NCBI GenBank assembly: GCA_028673005.1
Contig: CM054112.1
Span: 190,437,144-190,501,143 of the forward strand
DNA: 64,000 nucleotides
Origin: Tanypteryx hageni
Taxonomy: Eukaryota; Arthropoda; Insecta; Odonata; Petaluridae
Direction of reading: 5' to 3'
Shown here: positions 45,461-57,859 of the stretch, in pieces
Position numbering within the stretch: position 1 is the stretch's first letter
Layout: the number at the start of each line of letters is the position of its first letter
Translations under genes and position numbers: made by a program
Notes under the pieces: model-generated
What the model was told of the DNA's origin: nothing
Database searches by the model: none
Seen by the model: only the letters and a program-made list of their open reading frames with translations

Positions 45461-45989
45461 TATTAGTATACGATTATACTACGGCGAATTTGACAAGAAG
45501 CTTTTCTATGCCATGAGAAACTCATATACATCCCTACTTGTTTCATTTAAGAAAATGTACTGATCATATCTTAATAATTTACTAGCGTTAAAACTTTGCC
45601 AGAAAAGATTTTGAGACCGTAATTTTTCTGAAAATATGAAATTATTTATATTAAATTTTACTGCCTATGTTTTCATCATCAGCTTCACAGGCCACATAAA
45701 TCGCTCTCAGAGGCCACATATTGCGTTCTGTATATTGCCGACCTCTGCTTTAGTCTTTATATTGTCATACATACAACAATATAAGGACAGATGGAATTGG
45801 AGAAAACACTTTTTCGGGCTCGGGGGTAAATGTTTAAGGTGAACTTTGGAAGGGTGCTAGAACTGTTATCTTTGTAAATGAAAACCGGAACTTTTATGTT
45901 TTATTCTCCAATTAGTGTCAAGTCATTTTATCACATTAGCCTTTTCTTTTAACAATATGAACTGATTTTAAAAACAAAACATTATTAAA

Positions 45990-46715
45990 ACGTCAAGGGT
46001 ACGCACTTAACCCACAAGAGGGGGCAAGTGCGAACCAGGCCCCTACTCTTCTATGCCAAGCATTAAACGTGACATATGGGGCAAGATCGTATAGAGTTAA
46101 TCTTAAATTACAAACTCCACTCTTCGAGTTAATTTTTTTTATTCGTTCACATGATATCAATTACCATGTATAGAACGATGAAATAAATGTAACGTGTAAT
46201 TAATAAACTGTAAAAATCACAATAATCGAGCTTTTTGTTGTCATAGTAACTGTAATAGAGTAAAATATGACTCAACCAAATTGTGTCACTATCAGGGGGA
46301 AGTGCGTACCTAAGAACGCTCTTGCCCCACAAGGCTGTTACGCACTTGCCCCAGACCTGATATTTTAAGGGGCAAGAGCGCAACCCCTCACAATATTTTT
46401 TAACTCACTAACATGATAAATCTGAAGAACTACGAAGAAAGAGCAAGAATAGTAATGTGTACTCACCCAAAATGGTTAATGTGTGAGAAAAAGTAACACT
46501 GATATAGTTGGTTGTAAACAGTCACGTTAACTATAACCACGTGTTGTTACGAATCCACTCTCAAAATTACTTCCTTGTGTCACCGGAAATGACAACAGTA
46601 ACCCCTTCTAGTGATTTATAGATGTAACACAACCTATTTTATTTCTCCAACAGACTGCAGCACTAGTATCAGCTGAATAATCAAGATATAGATAGGGATC
46701 GCACTTGCCCCAACT
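45990..46715. repeat. Cluster of eight GGGGCAAGTGCG-type boxes
   Basis: The 12-mer GGGGCAAGTGCG or close variants occur on plus at 46021, 46078, 46295 and 46369, and inverted at 46002, 46317, 46341 and 46700. The first pair (46002-46013 and 46021-46032) forms a hairpin. Probably subterminal protein-binding boxes of an unclassified element. Confidence 0.6.
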
Positions 46716-47440
46716 CACCTTATCTAAATTTCGATTTAAAGGTTTTTTCATCATCTCAACACTTTCTCTATACATTTTTTATATGAGAAGTAAAATCTAA
46801 CCATTAAGTAATTCATAAGAAAACATTTTCAGCCATTTGATCTAGCCTTGTTCCTTGAATAAATGACGCATTCCTCTTGGGTGCATTATATCAAGGTTGT
46901 TCCATGGGTGTATTTGTCACATTCATAATGTGGTGGGTAGATTTTTTGGTTATCAATAAAAAATGATTATTGTGCTAATTAACTGTTTTCAACTCCATTT
47001 GTCTATATTATTTATAGTGAAAAAATAGTGACTCTCCATGCACTCCACCCATGCAGGAAGACATGGTAACTTAAGTGAATCAGTATCCTGTTACTAAACC
47101 TTTTAAAATGAACTTCAAGAAAGTTATTTCCTAGTGTTTTTCATAGCCTATATTTCATCATTTGTTTATAAGACCATACTGCAGCAAAAAACTATGCCTT
47201 AGCTGTGGGCATAGGGGTAGCTGAGATTTTCTCAAGGGCTGTGTTAATACATACTTTCAAAAATGAGAGAGGTGGGTCTCAAGCTCATGTGTACCCCTCT
47301 TCCTCTGCCCAGTTGCTTGAGGACTCTTAGAAATCTTAGGAATATTTTTAATATAAATGTAAAATTTTAAATTTTTATAAAATTTGCATAAATATGTGTG
47401 AGGGGAAGTCAAATAGTAAGATTCCCTATTTTTGTATTGC
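46716..47440. other. Non-coding interval
   Basis: Nothing recognisable. Confidence 0.35.
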
Positions 47441-47453
47441 AAATGCAATTTTA

Positions 47454-47595
47454 TTACATCCAAGTACACAGGTATTATCAGGCAGCAGGTCACATTGTTC
47501 TACCGCCATGGCTTTGACACTGATTGACCCCTACAAGTACCTGAACAAGCATGGAGACTGTGATATAGATCTACCACCTGTGTACTTGGATGTAA
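47454..47595. repeat. Perfect 20-bp inverted repeat with 102-nt loop
   Basis: TTACATCCAAGTACACAGGT (47454-47473) is exactly complementary to 47576-47595. The loop is more GC-rich than its surroundings and stays open in one plus frame (MALTLIDPYKYLNKHGDCDI). Probably a small foldback element; the ORF is likely incidental. Confidence 0.75.
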
Positions 47596-47609
47596 CCCAC
47601 TTGCACTAA

Positions 47610-49190
47610 TAAAAAAATTGGAAACCATACTTTCTGACTTCTCGTAGTAATGCATATATTTTTATCTAAATACACTCCTTTTAATGTATTTGTTTTCATG
47701 AATATTCTTTATTTGTATGACTCCCTCCCCCAAAAAAATTGGAGACCTTAGATTTCAAGTTCTGGAATGCATTGCACATTTATTAGAACTCCTTTTCATT
47801 TGGAAAAATCGAATTTAGGAATAGGAAAACTTGGAAAAGTTTTAACTCATGCCAATGCATAGTTGATATTTATCAGCGTTGCTTGAAGATAAAATAGGCT
47901 AGAATGTTTACCAAAGCGTTACTGATAATTTTCCTTCTACAAGTATTATTCTGGTCTCTATTGTCTCTCGAATAGGGAATCAGCCACTAACTTGTCCACT
48001 TTTTTGTTGAGAAAGTGGATTTATTAAAAATATCCCGTTCAACTTCTTTTATTTAGTTGCAGACTTAATAGGCACGAATTCATTGATCTGGAAACTTCAA
48101 ATAACTGGGACTTACGTAAACCTGCACTTTTTTATTTCGGTGCATTTATAGTTATAAGCATGTTAACGAGAAATGTCTCTGTAATTTCGCACATTCTCAT
48201 ATGAAGCAGTCATAGTGAGCGAATTTTAATTTTGCGAAAGGCGACGTGACATAACAAGAGAATGTTTCGAAATCTCAGGTGCGCAAAGAAAGGGTTTCTT
48301 GCCCAGAAATTCCCGCGAGGGCTGAGATAACCGTTATATTAATAAATCCTTCCTTTCCAGCTGGAACGCTTTAAAAATATACGTTTTGGCACGAAAGGGA
48401 CATTTCATTGTTCATTGGCCGGATAGCTATCGTTCACGATTACCGCATTTTTTCTTCCCTCCAAATTATCGATTCGATTCGCGTGCACGCGGCATTGTCG
48501 TGCATTGAAAGGGCTGCCATAATGGTTTCCCAAAATAAGAAAGTTTTTTTCAACTTTTTCAGAGGCATGGACATTTCTCGCTAGGTTTATAGTTCTGTGT
48601 CGGAGGGTCTAAAGTTCAACGGTGATCGAACCCTCCCTTTCCAGTAGCCACGGTTCCTCTGTCACCGGCTAATTATTCCTTCCTAATCTGCCAAACTCCC
48701 GCTTCGCGCACGCCACTCGAACATTCGGCTGTAGGAAACTTCCATCCTGGATCCAGTCCAGGTGGCCTGCCCGCGAAATGCCTACGGAGCGCCCGCATCC
48801 TCTCTCCATTCCGCCCCTCTTGGTTATGCATAGATGGCCAAGGTCTAAAAATCTGGTAGAACGTGAATTTCGAGCGTTCGTGGTGGATTAAAATCTACTC
48901 GTCGGGTCGAACGTGCCGTTTTAAAATATGTATCTCGTCCTTCTGTAAGTGTATTATTGAGAATTTTCATTGGTAGATTAATAGTTAATGTTTATTCTAT
49001 TAATATTGAAGTCACGGGTAATTTAAGATCACTGCTTTAGGCCCTTCCCAAATTCCCTAATTTACTGTCAAAGGTGGTGATCTATATATACGAGGAAAGG
49101 CTGTATTTTTAACACGCGGAAATAGTTAATAGATGATATCTTTAACGACATTTTAGGAAATCTACTTACAGTTAAATTCAGTAAATTTCC
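47610..49190. other. CpG-retaining, repeat-poor interval
   Basis: From about 48150 the sequence becomes richer in CpG (GCGTGCACGCGGC, CGCGAAATGCC) and lacks repeats. No convincing exon is visible. It may be regulatory or intronic DNA of a neighbouring gene. Confidence 0.35.
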
Positions 49191-49204
49191 ACGATGGTCT
49201 CAAA

Positions 49205-49207
<3 letters not shown>

Positions 49208-49257
<50 letters not shown>
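49208..49257. repeat. (TA)n microsatellite
   Basis: About 48 bp of TA with one phase break (ATATTATATAT). Confidence 0.95.
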
Positions 49258-49259
49258 AA

Positions 49260-50990
49260 CTCTCCTCATGTTCATTCTTCCGTGAAAGCTCGTGCCTTAC
49301 CTTGGAAGCCCTGCAATAGACAAAGAAAAGAGAGGGGATCAATGCCTGAGAGTCTTCATTTCCGGAGGTTTTTGCCCTCTGAGTGACCCTCGTAGAAAAT
49401 GCATCTTTGATGTTCTCTCGTGGTCCAGATGGCCGCTCTTCATGTGCGTTGCCAAGAGAATGTTCTCCTCCACCAAACTCGCTTTGCGTCCAGAGCCTTT
49501 GTTTATCGCCTTTATTCAGCCAAGTTTTCCTGTCAGTTTTCGCGCTCACTTTAGTTTTCCTAACGCGGATTACTACAATACTGCATTACATTTAGATGAT
49601 TTTTGCTAGAGACCCGCTAATACTATTTTGTTTGGACATACTGTTTTAACTCGCAGTTCATTGAAATTCTGCTCGATTCCTATTTTTTGTGATCGCTTAC
49701 AACTTTGCTATTTTAGAATTAGCAATATTTATTGCCGTTATTTTTATTCCACCAAGTGTCTGTATGGGATTAAATATTTTGTATAATTTTATTTCTTAAG
49801 TGTCTCTAAGAGCCGTAAGAAGTTTATGGAAAACCAGATGTGCGTTACGCCTGCAATTCAGCCGTCTTCAGTGGTTATTCACCGAAAGTAGATTATGAAA
49901 AGGTGTTTACTTTTCAAATTTTGTTTTTAGCCAAAAGACGAGCTCTGTAGTTCTCTGTCGAATTAACTTAGTAAGATAATTGTTTACGAAATCAATTCCT
50001 GGTATATCTATATAGCATAGATTTTTTTGCTAGAGGTATTATCTTTGATCTAAAACGAGACAACAGCAGTGATAATACGTTATAATTTGTTTATAAATGA
50101 ATGCACGAAATCTTGAAAATTAAAATTCGTCGGTGACTGATTTCTAACTACCTCATCTTGTGGGCAACGAATCATTTTGAGCACACAAAGTTAGTTTGGG
50201 TCGCAGTATATCTGCAGCGCATCTCATCTCACGTTTTTGACCAATTGGAAAATTTTCAGATTTTTTATCGCGTCGATGCGACTATTCTTATTTCGCGTTT
50301 GTCATTCTACCCATCCAACCCTTAATTTGAATAAGGATGGACTGTGCCTCCGAAACACCGGGCAGTCACGATTCTCACGGTCGCTGGGATATCGATTGGG
50401 GTACGTAGGGCGGTGGTGAATATTGCAGGAGAGGAGAGGGAATGGAATATTCCCACCCAACTCCTATCCCAACGGCACCCTTCCAAAAACAACGTTTTTG
50501 TAGAGAAAAGGGGATTTGTAAACACCGTGTTCTCCCTAAGGAAACTCGAGCGAATATATCGAGGTTATGTATTCATTCGTTGGGAATATTTGCGCGCGAA
50601 AGAAGCAAATTAAAACGTTCCCTCGAACGTCGAATGGACCTTTTTTTATTCGGCCTAGTTTCGCAGGTGTCGGAATTTCGTGTAATTTGTTCTAAAATGT
50701 GGAAGGAAAAAAGTCACTCGCGAGAGAATTTTGAGAAGGTTATCTTTGCTAGTTGCTGAACGATTGTGTGTGTGTGGATTTTTATTCATTTGAGCTCATA
50801 CAGACGAATTTTTGGTGGCACAGATTATTCCCTCGGTTGTCATCCTACGGCAGTAGGGTTAGGAATTTTTGAAGGAATAACGTCGATTAACCCTTCCATT
50901 TGCGGGTTTTTGTTTGTGTACGGCATGGTCAGAGCAGTGTAGACAATGAAGTTTGCTTAAAATAAAAGAATTCTTATATTTCGTTAGGCT
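49260..50990. other. CpG-retaining interval, no gene recognised
   Basis: Several overlapping ORFs of 60-123 residues exist on both strands, but none has a family signature or biased composition, so they are treated as chance. Confidence 0.35.
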
Positions 50991-51250
50991 AGGTCAGAGG
51001 TGGGCAACCGAATGAACGAGAAGAGCCACATTTTTTCAATTCAGCATATAAATCGTCGTGAGCAGAGCTGCAGTATAGTTGTACAAAATGGTCCTTATTA
51101 AATTAATGTCAATTCATTCGTTAGAACATTCTTATAAGTAAACGAGAGCTTTCGATTATATGACGTTCCGCGCGGATTATAAATTACACAGTTTTGGGAC
51201 CGACACATAAGTCGTGAAAGAGCCGCAGGTTACCTTCTACTGGACTAGGC
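50987..51250. mobile_element. hAT MITE (248 bp)
   Basis: The element, 50995-51242, starts CAGAGGTGGGCAACC and ends AGGTTACCTTCTACTG. Subterminal AGAGCCACA / AGAGCCGCA motifs are present. Flanks GGCTAGGT and GACTAGGC agree at 6 of 8 positions, a decayed duplication. Confidence 0.7.
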
Positions 51251-51259
51251 CTTCTAAAC

Positions 51260-53030
51260 ATATTTGTGACTAGAAAAACTGTTTAATTTCTAATCATAGC
51301 TTGCTCGTGCTTTTGTAAACCGTAACGCAACTAGGTGTCGAAAATGTTGAAGGTTCATTTGTGTTCTTGGTAAAGTCGCGTGAAGGTTCCATATCGAACG
51401 CACGCAAGAATTTTGCGTCCTTATTCAGGGAACGGTTCCGATAATATCATTGGACGCTGAAATTTTCGCTGACTCGCTAGTATTCCATCGGCTTCATCCT
51501 CTCGGTCGTCGACCTCACGAAGCCCTTGCGCTAATTTGCCTTTCGACTCTTCGTTGTCCCCCCATGGCTCTTTCTCTGGCCCCTACCATATGCTCATTTT
51601 GGAATTTCGTTTCGTTGGAGCTTTCCAAGAAAAAATAAAACTCGGTTCATCCCTGCCACTCTCTCTCTAATAAGGATTCTTTCCCTTTGAAGTTTTTCTC
51701 GGAGATGGACCGCGGAAATCCTTTGGAAACTTGCCACGACCTTCCGTCAACCTCATCCGAGACGATCCGATCTGTTCTTCATCATGCGACGGCCCATATA
51801 GTCCAAAATGCGCGTGCGCTTCACTATCTTATTACAGAAATTTCGAGAGAGAGAGAGAATATCTGTATAACCGTCGATCGTTCCGTCGCCCGGGGCGCTG
51901 AAGTTTAGGGGGCGCTTCCTCGACGTTTTCTTTGTACATTGTTTGCAAGTAAGTAATTTTTGGCAAGCCCTGGATATCGCTCAATGAGCAGGCATCTTCG
52001 TTGATTTTTTTCTGTGCTTCAATGAATGAATTAAAATTTTTTCGTAAACATTTTATGAAGAGATCGTCTGAACGTTTCATTGCCCGTTATTGTTCGTACT
52101 AGTTGGTCATTTTTATCGAAATAATTTCCGTGTACCGTAAGTTTCCATTTCTTCGAAGAGAAATGTATGAAAATTCACGAGATAATTTTTTAATTATTTT
52201 ATTTAACATGTGGGAAAAATTATTTTTCGTAATTAAATAGGCTGCAATTGTAAAGCCTCGCCATTGTCTTATTATTATTTCAGTCTTGATCCGATCCATT
52301 GAATCTGTTATAAGTACATAATATTATTCTGTGTTGATTCTCATACTAAATATTGCAATGTTGCTCGATATTTTATGATCCATAAATGTTCATATGTAGT
52401 GACGATATGGAGATTTGATTTATTTGCAGTGATCCGCAAGGTACATAGAATTCGTATCGAATTATGTCACAAACGTTATATTAACTTTTAACGCGTAGCC
52501 ATTTACTTGGTTGTATTAATTCAACTCATTTTCATAACAATTCTTTTGTGCGCCCAGTATGACGTCATATTTTAAAACGTTCCGAGGCATGAATGTTACT
52601 CGCTCAAACAATTTCGACCATCTAACCATACCCCACTTCAGAAAATTCCCGTTTTTTGTCCTCTGAATTCCTTTCTCCACGATTTAGATCATTTCTCCAT
52701 TCGCTAAAATCTTTCTCGCACCAAAGTTTCGCACGAATTGTTTACTCGCTTCGGATATTCGTACGTTTTATGGCGTTTTTTCCCCAACAGTTTTCGCTTT
52801 TGTAGCGACCGCACTTCCTTTCGTATCCGCATCGTTGCCGAAGTGGGGATTTCTTACTCCTTTCACCCATTAATGGTAAAATTTCGTTGTAAGAGTTTTT
52901 TATCCATTGCCGTCTCACGTTCACCTATCCCCTCGACATGGTTCTTATCCTTTTTTCAAACGATATAAAACTCTCCAACGATCCCGACCCACTTCTTTCC
53001 AGCGGCTTAAGCCACCCCCTACAGTTCCAT
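51260..53030. other. CpG-retaining interval, no gene recognised
   Basis: A short GA run at 51843. No ORF with recognisable family features. It ends in the pyrimidine-rich block. Confidence 0.35.
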
Positions 53031-53039
53031 TACTGCTTC

Positions 53040-53310
53040 ACTCGCTCTCTCCCTTTTAACCCCCTTCCCCTAACTCCCTCCCCCTAACCCCCTCCCCCTA
53101 ACCCCCTCCCCCTAACCCCCTCCCCCTTGCCCCTCCCCCTTTCCCCTCCCCCTTTCCCCTCCCCTTTTCCCCTCCCCTTTCCCCTCCCCCTTTCCCCTCC
53201 CCCTTTCCACTCCCCCTTCCCCCTCACCCCCTCCCCCTTACCACCTTCCCCTCTCGCGCTTACCCCCTCTCCCTTACCTCCTCCCCCTTATCCGCTCCCC
53301 CTTACCCCTT
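53040..53310. repeat. C-rich tract with G-quadruplex potential on minus
   Basis: Repeats of CCCCCTAACCCCCTCC (53060-53130) and then CCCCTTTCCCCTCC. The minus strand therefore has many GGGGG/GGGG runs with 1-4 nt loops, a strong G-quadruplex pattern. The plus strand could form an i-motif. Confidence 0.85.
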
Positions 53311-53429
53311 TCGCCGGCCTTGGTAGACGGGTGGTTAGAGTAGCCTAGGAAATGAATGTTTGTTTATGTATGTTTAAGAATGGCTATGGTTGTCCAGATA
53401 TCTCCCTCAATAAAGACGGTTTATTATTA

Positions 53430-54720
53430 TTACCCCCTCTTCTCTTCATCTCTCCCCCCTCTCCGCCCTCTCCCGCCCTCTTCTCCCTTCCGCCCTCTTC
53501 TCCCTCTCCCACCCTCTTCTCCCTCTCCCGCCCTCTTCTCCCTCTCCTCCCTATCCCGCCCTCTTCTCCCTCTCCTCCCTCTCCCGCCATCTTCTCCCTC
53601 TCCCGCCATCTTCTCCCTCTCCTCCCTCTCCCTCCGTCTCCCTCTCCTCCCTCTCCCCCTCTCTTCTCCTCCCGCTCTCTTCTCTCTCTCCCGCCCTCTT
53701 CCCCTCTCCATCTCTCTTCCCCCTTCTCTTTTTCCTCTCTCTTTCCTCTCTCTTTCCTCCCTCTCTCCCGTATCTCTCCCCACTCTGTCCTCCCCTCTCC
53801 ACCCTCTCTTACCCCACTTTTCCACCCCCCTCTTTTCCACCCCCCTCTTTTCCATCCCCCTCTTTTCCATCCCCCTCTTTTCCACCCCCCTCTTTTCCAC
53901 CCCCCTCTTTTCCAACCCCCTCTTTTCCACCCCCCTCTTTTCCACCCCCCTCTTTTCCAACCCCCTCTTTTCCACCCCCCTCTTTTCCACCCCCCTCTTT
54001 TCCACCCCCTCTTTTCCTTCCCCCTCTTTTCCATCCCTCTTTTCCCCCTCTCTCCACTCGCCTCTCTCTTCTCCCCCTCCTCCCTCTTTCTCCCCACTTT
54101 TCTCCCATATCTTCTCCACTCTCTCCCCTCTATTCTCCCTTATCTTCCCCACTACCCTCTCTTCTCCCCCTCTCGCCCTTCTCTCCCTCTCTCGCCCTCC
54201 TCTCCCTCTCTCTCTCTCTTCTCCCTCTCTCTCTTCTCCCTCTCTCTCTCTCTTCTCTCTCTCTTCTCCCCCTCTATCTTCTCCCCCTCTCTCTCTTCTC
54301 CTCTCTCTCTTCTCCCCCTCTCTCTCTTCTCCCCCTCTCTCTCTTCTCCCCCTCTCTCTCTTCTCCCTCTCTCTCTCTCTTCTCCCCCTCTCTCTCTTCT
54401 CGCCCTCTCTCTCTTCTCCCCCTCTCTCTCTTCTCCCCCTCTCTCTCTTCTCCCCCTCTCTCTCTTCTCCCCCTCTCTCTCTTCTCCCCCTCTCTCTCTT
54501 CTCCCCCTCTCTCTCTTCTCGCCCTCTCTCTCTTCTCCCCCTCTCTCCCTTATCCCCCTCTCTCTCTTCTCGCCCTCTCTCTCTTCTCCCCCTCTCTCCC
54601 TTATCCCCCTCTCACTTCTCTCTTCTCCCCTCTTCCCCTCTCTTCTCCCCCTCTTCTCCTCTCTTCTCCCCCTCTCTGCCCCATTTCCTCCCACCTCAAT
54701 CTCCATCCGATATCTTTCCT
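53430..54720. repeat. Polypyrimidine minisatellite block
   Basis: Nearly pure C/T on plus. It begins as CTC/CCT simple sequence (53430-53815). About fifteen 15-bp units of the TCCACCCCCCTCTTT type follow (53818-54040), then a 17-bp unit, CCCCTCTCTCTCTTCTC, repeated to about 54610. The long ORFs read through it in several frames and both strands, which is expected for such sequence. Mirror symmetry suggests triplex (H-DNA) potential. Confidence 0.9.
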
Positions 54721-54724
54721 TCTT

Positions 54725-55430
54725 TTCTTATTCCAGCAGCAGTAGCAGCTTCCGACCTTGACCGTATCTCCACCCGCTCCTCCCCCTCGCGGCGCTTCCA
54801 CCTTCCTCCTCTTGTTCCTCGCGAGCCTCTTTTTACCTTACCCCTCCACCCTTATACCCTTTGCGACATGGATACGGTTGACCGAAAAGGGGATCGCGGC
54901 CAGGGATTGACGTAATCCAATTAACGGAGGACACGCTCCTAACCTTAATGATTTTCGCGACGGTAGCGTGACATCCCCGTGACGTAAGGGTGGGGTCGGT
55001 TGGGTGGGTGGATTTATTGGCTATGAAATCACAAAAAAATCTGCGAGAATCAATTTAATAAAATAAAACGTATATGATATATAAAACAGTGATACATGAC
55101 AATATATCCTGTTTTACTTATGAAATATATGTGCTTTTTTCTTGTCTATAAATACAACGCTCCTAGGTTATAAGGGCGTCGTTTTTACTGCAGATTCGGG
55201 TATTGTGCGCGTCCTCTTTTCATTCTATATTAAACATGAAAAAAGACTGCCTTAAAATACATTGACTACAGTAATATTTCTATATTTTGTTATTTGTTGC
55301 AATAAAATAGACTAAAATTAAAAAAAATATATTAACTGTAAGGGCGTACTGCATTGAGTCAGTAATGTTTTTCTTTTATACCGCGGGTCATCATACACCT
55401 CCCCCAAACCCGCGGAATAACCGGGGATCA
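54725..55430. other. CpG-rich edge, no gene recognised
   Basis: Immediately after the pyrimidine block, 54760-55000 has many CpG sites and balanced composition (CGCGGCGC, GACGTAAGG). It might be promoter-proximal. No initiation or splice evidence is compelling. Confidence 0.35.
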
Positions 55431-55785
55431 CTATATACCAGACATGGCTCAAGTGCGGCTTTTTTGTACCCAATGTGCGGCTCGCGAGGGAATGTTATCC
55501 ATCTTTTTCCTGAATCACTTTTATCCATCTTTTTCCTGAATCAATTTTATCTTAACCTCTCGAAGGCATGTGTAAATATGCGCCGAATCTATGCAACTTA
55601 TTGTTTGGAGTTGTTAAAGAATAAACAAGTTTTTTGCTAATTTATTTGCTTAATTTTCCTTGTGTTGCGTTTTCAACCCATTGTCACAGTTCTCACTAGT
55701 TATTGCTTGAGTGCGGCTCTTCATATTTTTGAGGATGCAATGTGCGGCTCGCAGTCTCAAATGTCTGGCCACCCCTGCTATATAT
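55431..55785. mobile_element. hAT MITE (339 bp)
   Basis: The element, 55439-55777, starts CAGACATGGCTCAAGTGCGG and ends GTCTGGCCACCCCTG, with repeated GTGCGGCTCGC motifs near both ends. It is flanked by CTATATAC and CTATATAT (7 of 8). Confidence 0.82.
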
Positions 55786-56543
55786 ACCATTGTTTTTGCT
55801 TAGAAGAATCGGAAGAGTAGTCCTTTTTATTCTAGTTATATGAAAAGTGTAGATTCGATGGCTCAGGGAGACAAAAATAGCTCTAAATTTATTTATTAAA
55901 ACGAATCTATCTTGTTTATGCTTTAATTTTCGATTTCGTCAGTAAAATTCGAATTAATTTCATACCCATTAATACGAAATCAAAGATGCATTATGATTAT
56001 TAGCGTTTAAAGGATTTGAAACTTATTTCAATACTATTCAAACTTGTAGTAAATGTCGGCGAGGAAGGTGTTTGCCTTATGTTAGTGTAGTAAGTTTCCC
56101 GCGGGGAATTGCGAGAAGAGATGCGGCCTCTAGCGCAATCAATAACGAACAGTGGTGCGCATCGCACAGCAATGTTTTTGGATTGGATGTTCGAGTTAAT
56201 CTGGTGTCATCATCTTGGCTGTGTTTTTGTCACTTTCGTCTTTTATCTTCCGGAAGCCATTTCCGGATCGAGTGGCTTTCAAAATAATGATTCTGGCTAG
56301 CGCATTGGTTTCCAGCCTCTTTTGAGGATGACCCTATTTCACAAATCGTCTAACTCCGATGACCTATAAATGACCCACTTACTCAAAAATAAGACGGTCG
56401 TTTATCATCTTGTTTTGAAGTAAATTCAGTGGTAAAAATAGTTAGATTTATATAATCACATAATTGGCAGAAACGAATCCTTAACGGTTGTTGTAAACGG
56501 TGAATAACTGACGACTGAAATAAAATCATCGAAGAATATTTTT

Positions 56544-57850
56544 TACTTTCTCCATATACGAGGCATAAAGTATTGTTTTCACGAAAAAAATCGAATTCGA
56601 GATTTCAACGGAAATGCATGTTTTAAGGTCCCCAGAACACGTTTTGACTATTTTCTCGATGATGTCTGTGAGTGTGTCTGTGACCAGGTTTTTGTGGGTG
56701 CTCGAACTCAAAAACTATTAATCAGATCAATACGAAATTTTATATTTAGCATTTTTGTTAAAGGAAGACGTGCTGATTAGTTTTTGGTGAAAATCGGACA
56801 ACCGAAATGGGTGTTTACTCTTGTCACTAATCCGTTTTTTTATATTTGCTTTAATATTCGATACATGTAAAAACATACTGGAATAAAAGTTGCAGGAAAT
56901 TTTATTTTCTACATTGTTTGTTCGAAACATTTTCCCATATTATGCATCGTTGAAGAGATATTTTAAAAACTAAATTATTTCGCTGCCACCGCCACACCAC
57001 CTACCGGCGACTATTGTAAACACTACGCTCCTATTTTCTTAATTGTTGGAGCTTCGGGGCTCTTTCCAATATCAGAAGGCTACGGTTTGAGTTTATTTCT
57101 GTTCTTTGTAAACTATTTAAATATTTTTCGCAGTTCCTTCATATATTTATTATCATTTAACCTATTTGGAATTTTTACTTACTCCATACGTAGTATAGAG
57201 GAAAGTATTGTTTTCATGAAAAAAATCGATTTCGAGATTTAAACGGAAATACACGTTTTGAGGTCCCCTGAACACGTTCTGACCATTTTCTCCATGTCTG
57301 TGTGTATGTGTGCATGTGACTTTTTGTAGGTTCTCTAACTCAAAAACTATTAGTCAGGTCAATGCAAAATTTTATATTTGACATTTTTGTTAAAGGCAAA
57401 AGAACATTAGTTTTTGGTAAAAAAAATCGGTAAACCGGAAGTGGGCGTTTACTGTTGTCACCAGTTTTTTTGAAATATTTGCTTTAATACGCGATTAATG
57501 TAAAAAAATATTGGAATAAATGTTGTAGGAAATGTAATTTTCTACCACCTTTGTTTGAAACATTTTGCCATATAATGCATTGTTTAAGGGATATTTTTAA
57601 AACTAATGTTTTAGCTACTACCACCTACCGACGGCTGTTGTTAACATTTGACGCTTAGTTACGTCTTAGTAACGCTCCTTTTTATTTTCTTAATTGTTGG
57701 AGATTCCTGGCTATATCCAATATCAGAAGGCTACGGTATGAGTCTATTTCTGTTCTACGTAAAGTCGTTGAATTTTTCTCGCAGTTCCTTAAAATATTAT
57801 CATTTAACCTATTTGGAATTTTTAGAAATATTGCAGCTATGGAGAAAGTC
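56544..57850 (+). repeat. About 635-bp direct tandem duplication
   Basis: Unit 1 (56544-57176) and unit 2 (57177-about 57850) share, in order, ACTTTCTCCATA/ACTTACTCCATA, GAGATTT.AACGGAAAT, GAGGTCCCC.GAACACGTT, AACTCAAAAACTATTA, ATATCAGAAGGCTACGG and ACCTATTTGGAATTTTTA. A third partial copy at 62880-63940 is split by the Helitron. Confidence 0.8.
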
Positions 57851-57859
57851 ATGTGGTGG

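Noticed and set aside
53352..54915. Overlapping ORFs of 469 and 519 residues (Ser/Pro/Leu/Phe-rich) and minus-strand Gly/Glu/Arg ORFs
   Set aside because: They are open in several frames on both strands because the DNA is a polypyrimidine minisatellite. The residue periods equal the 15-bp and 17-bp DNA units.
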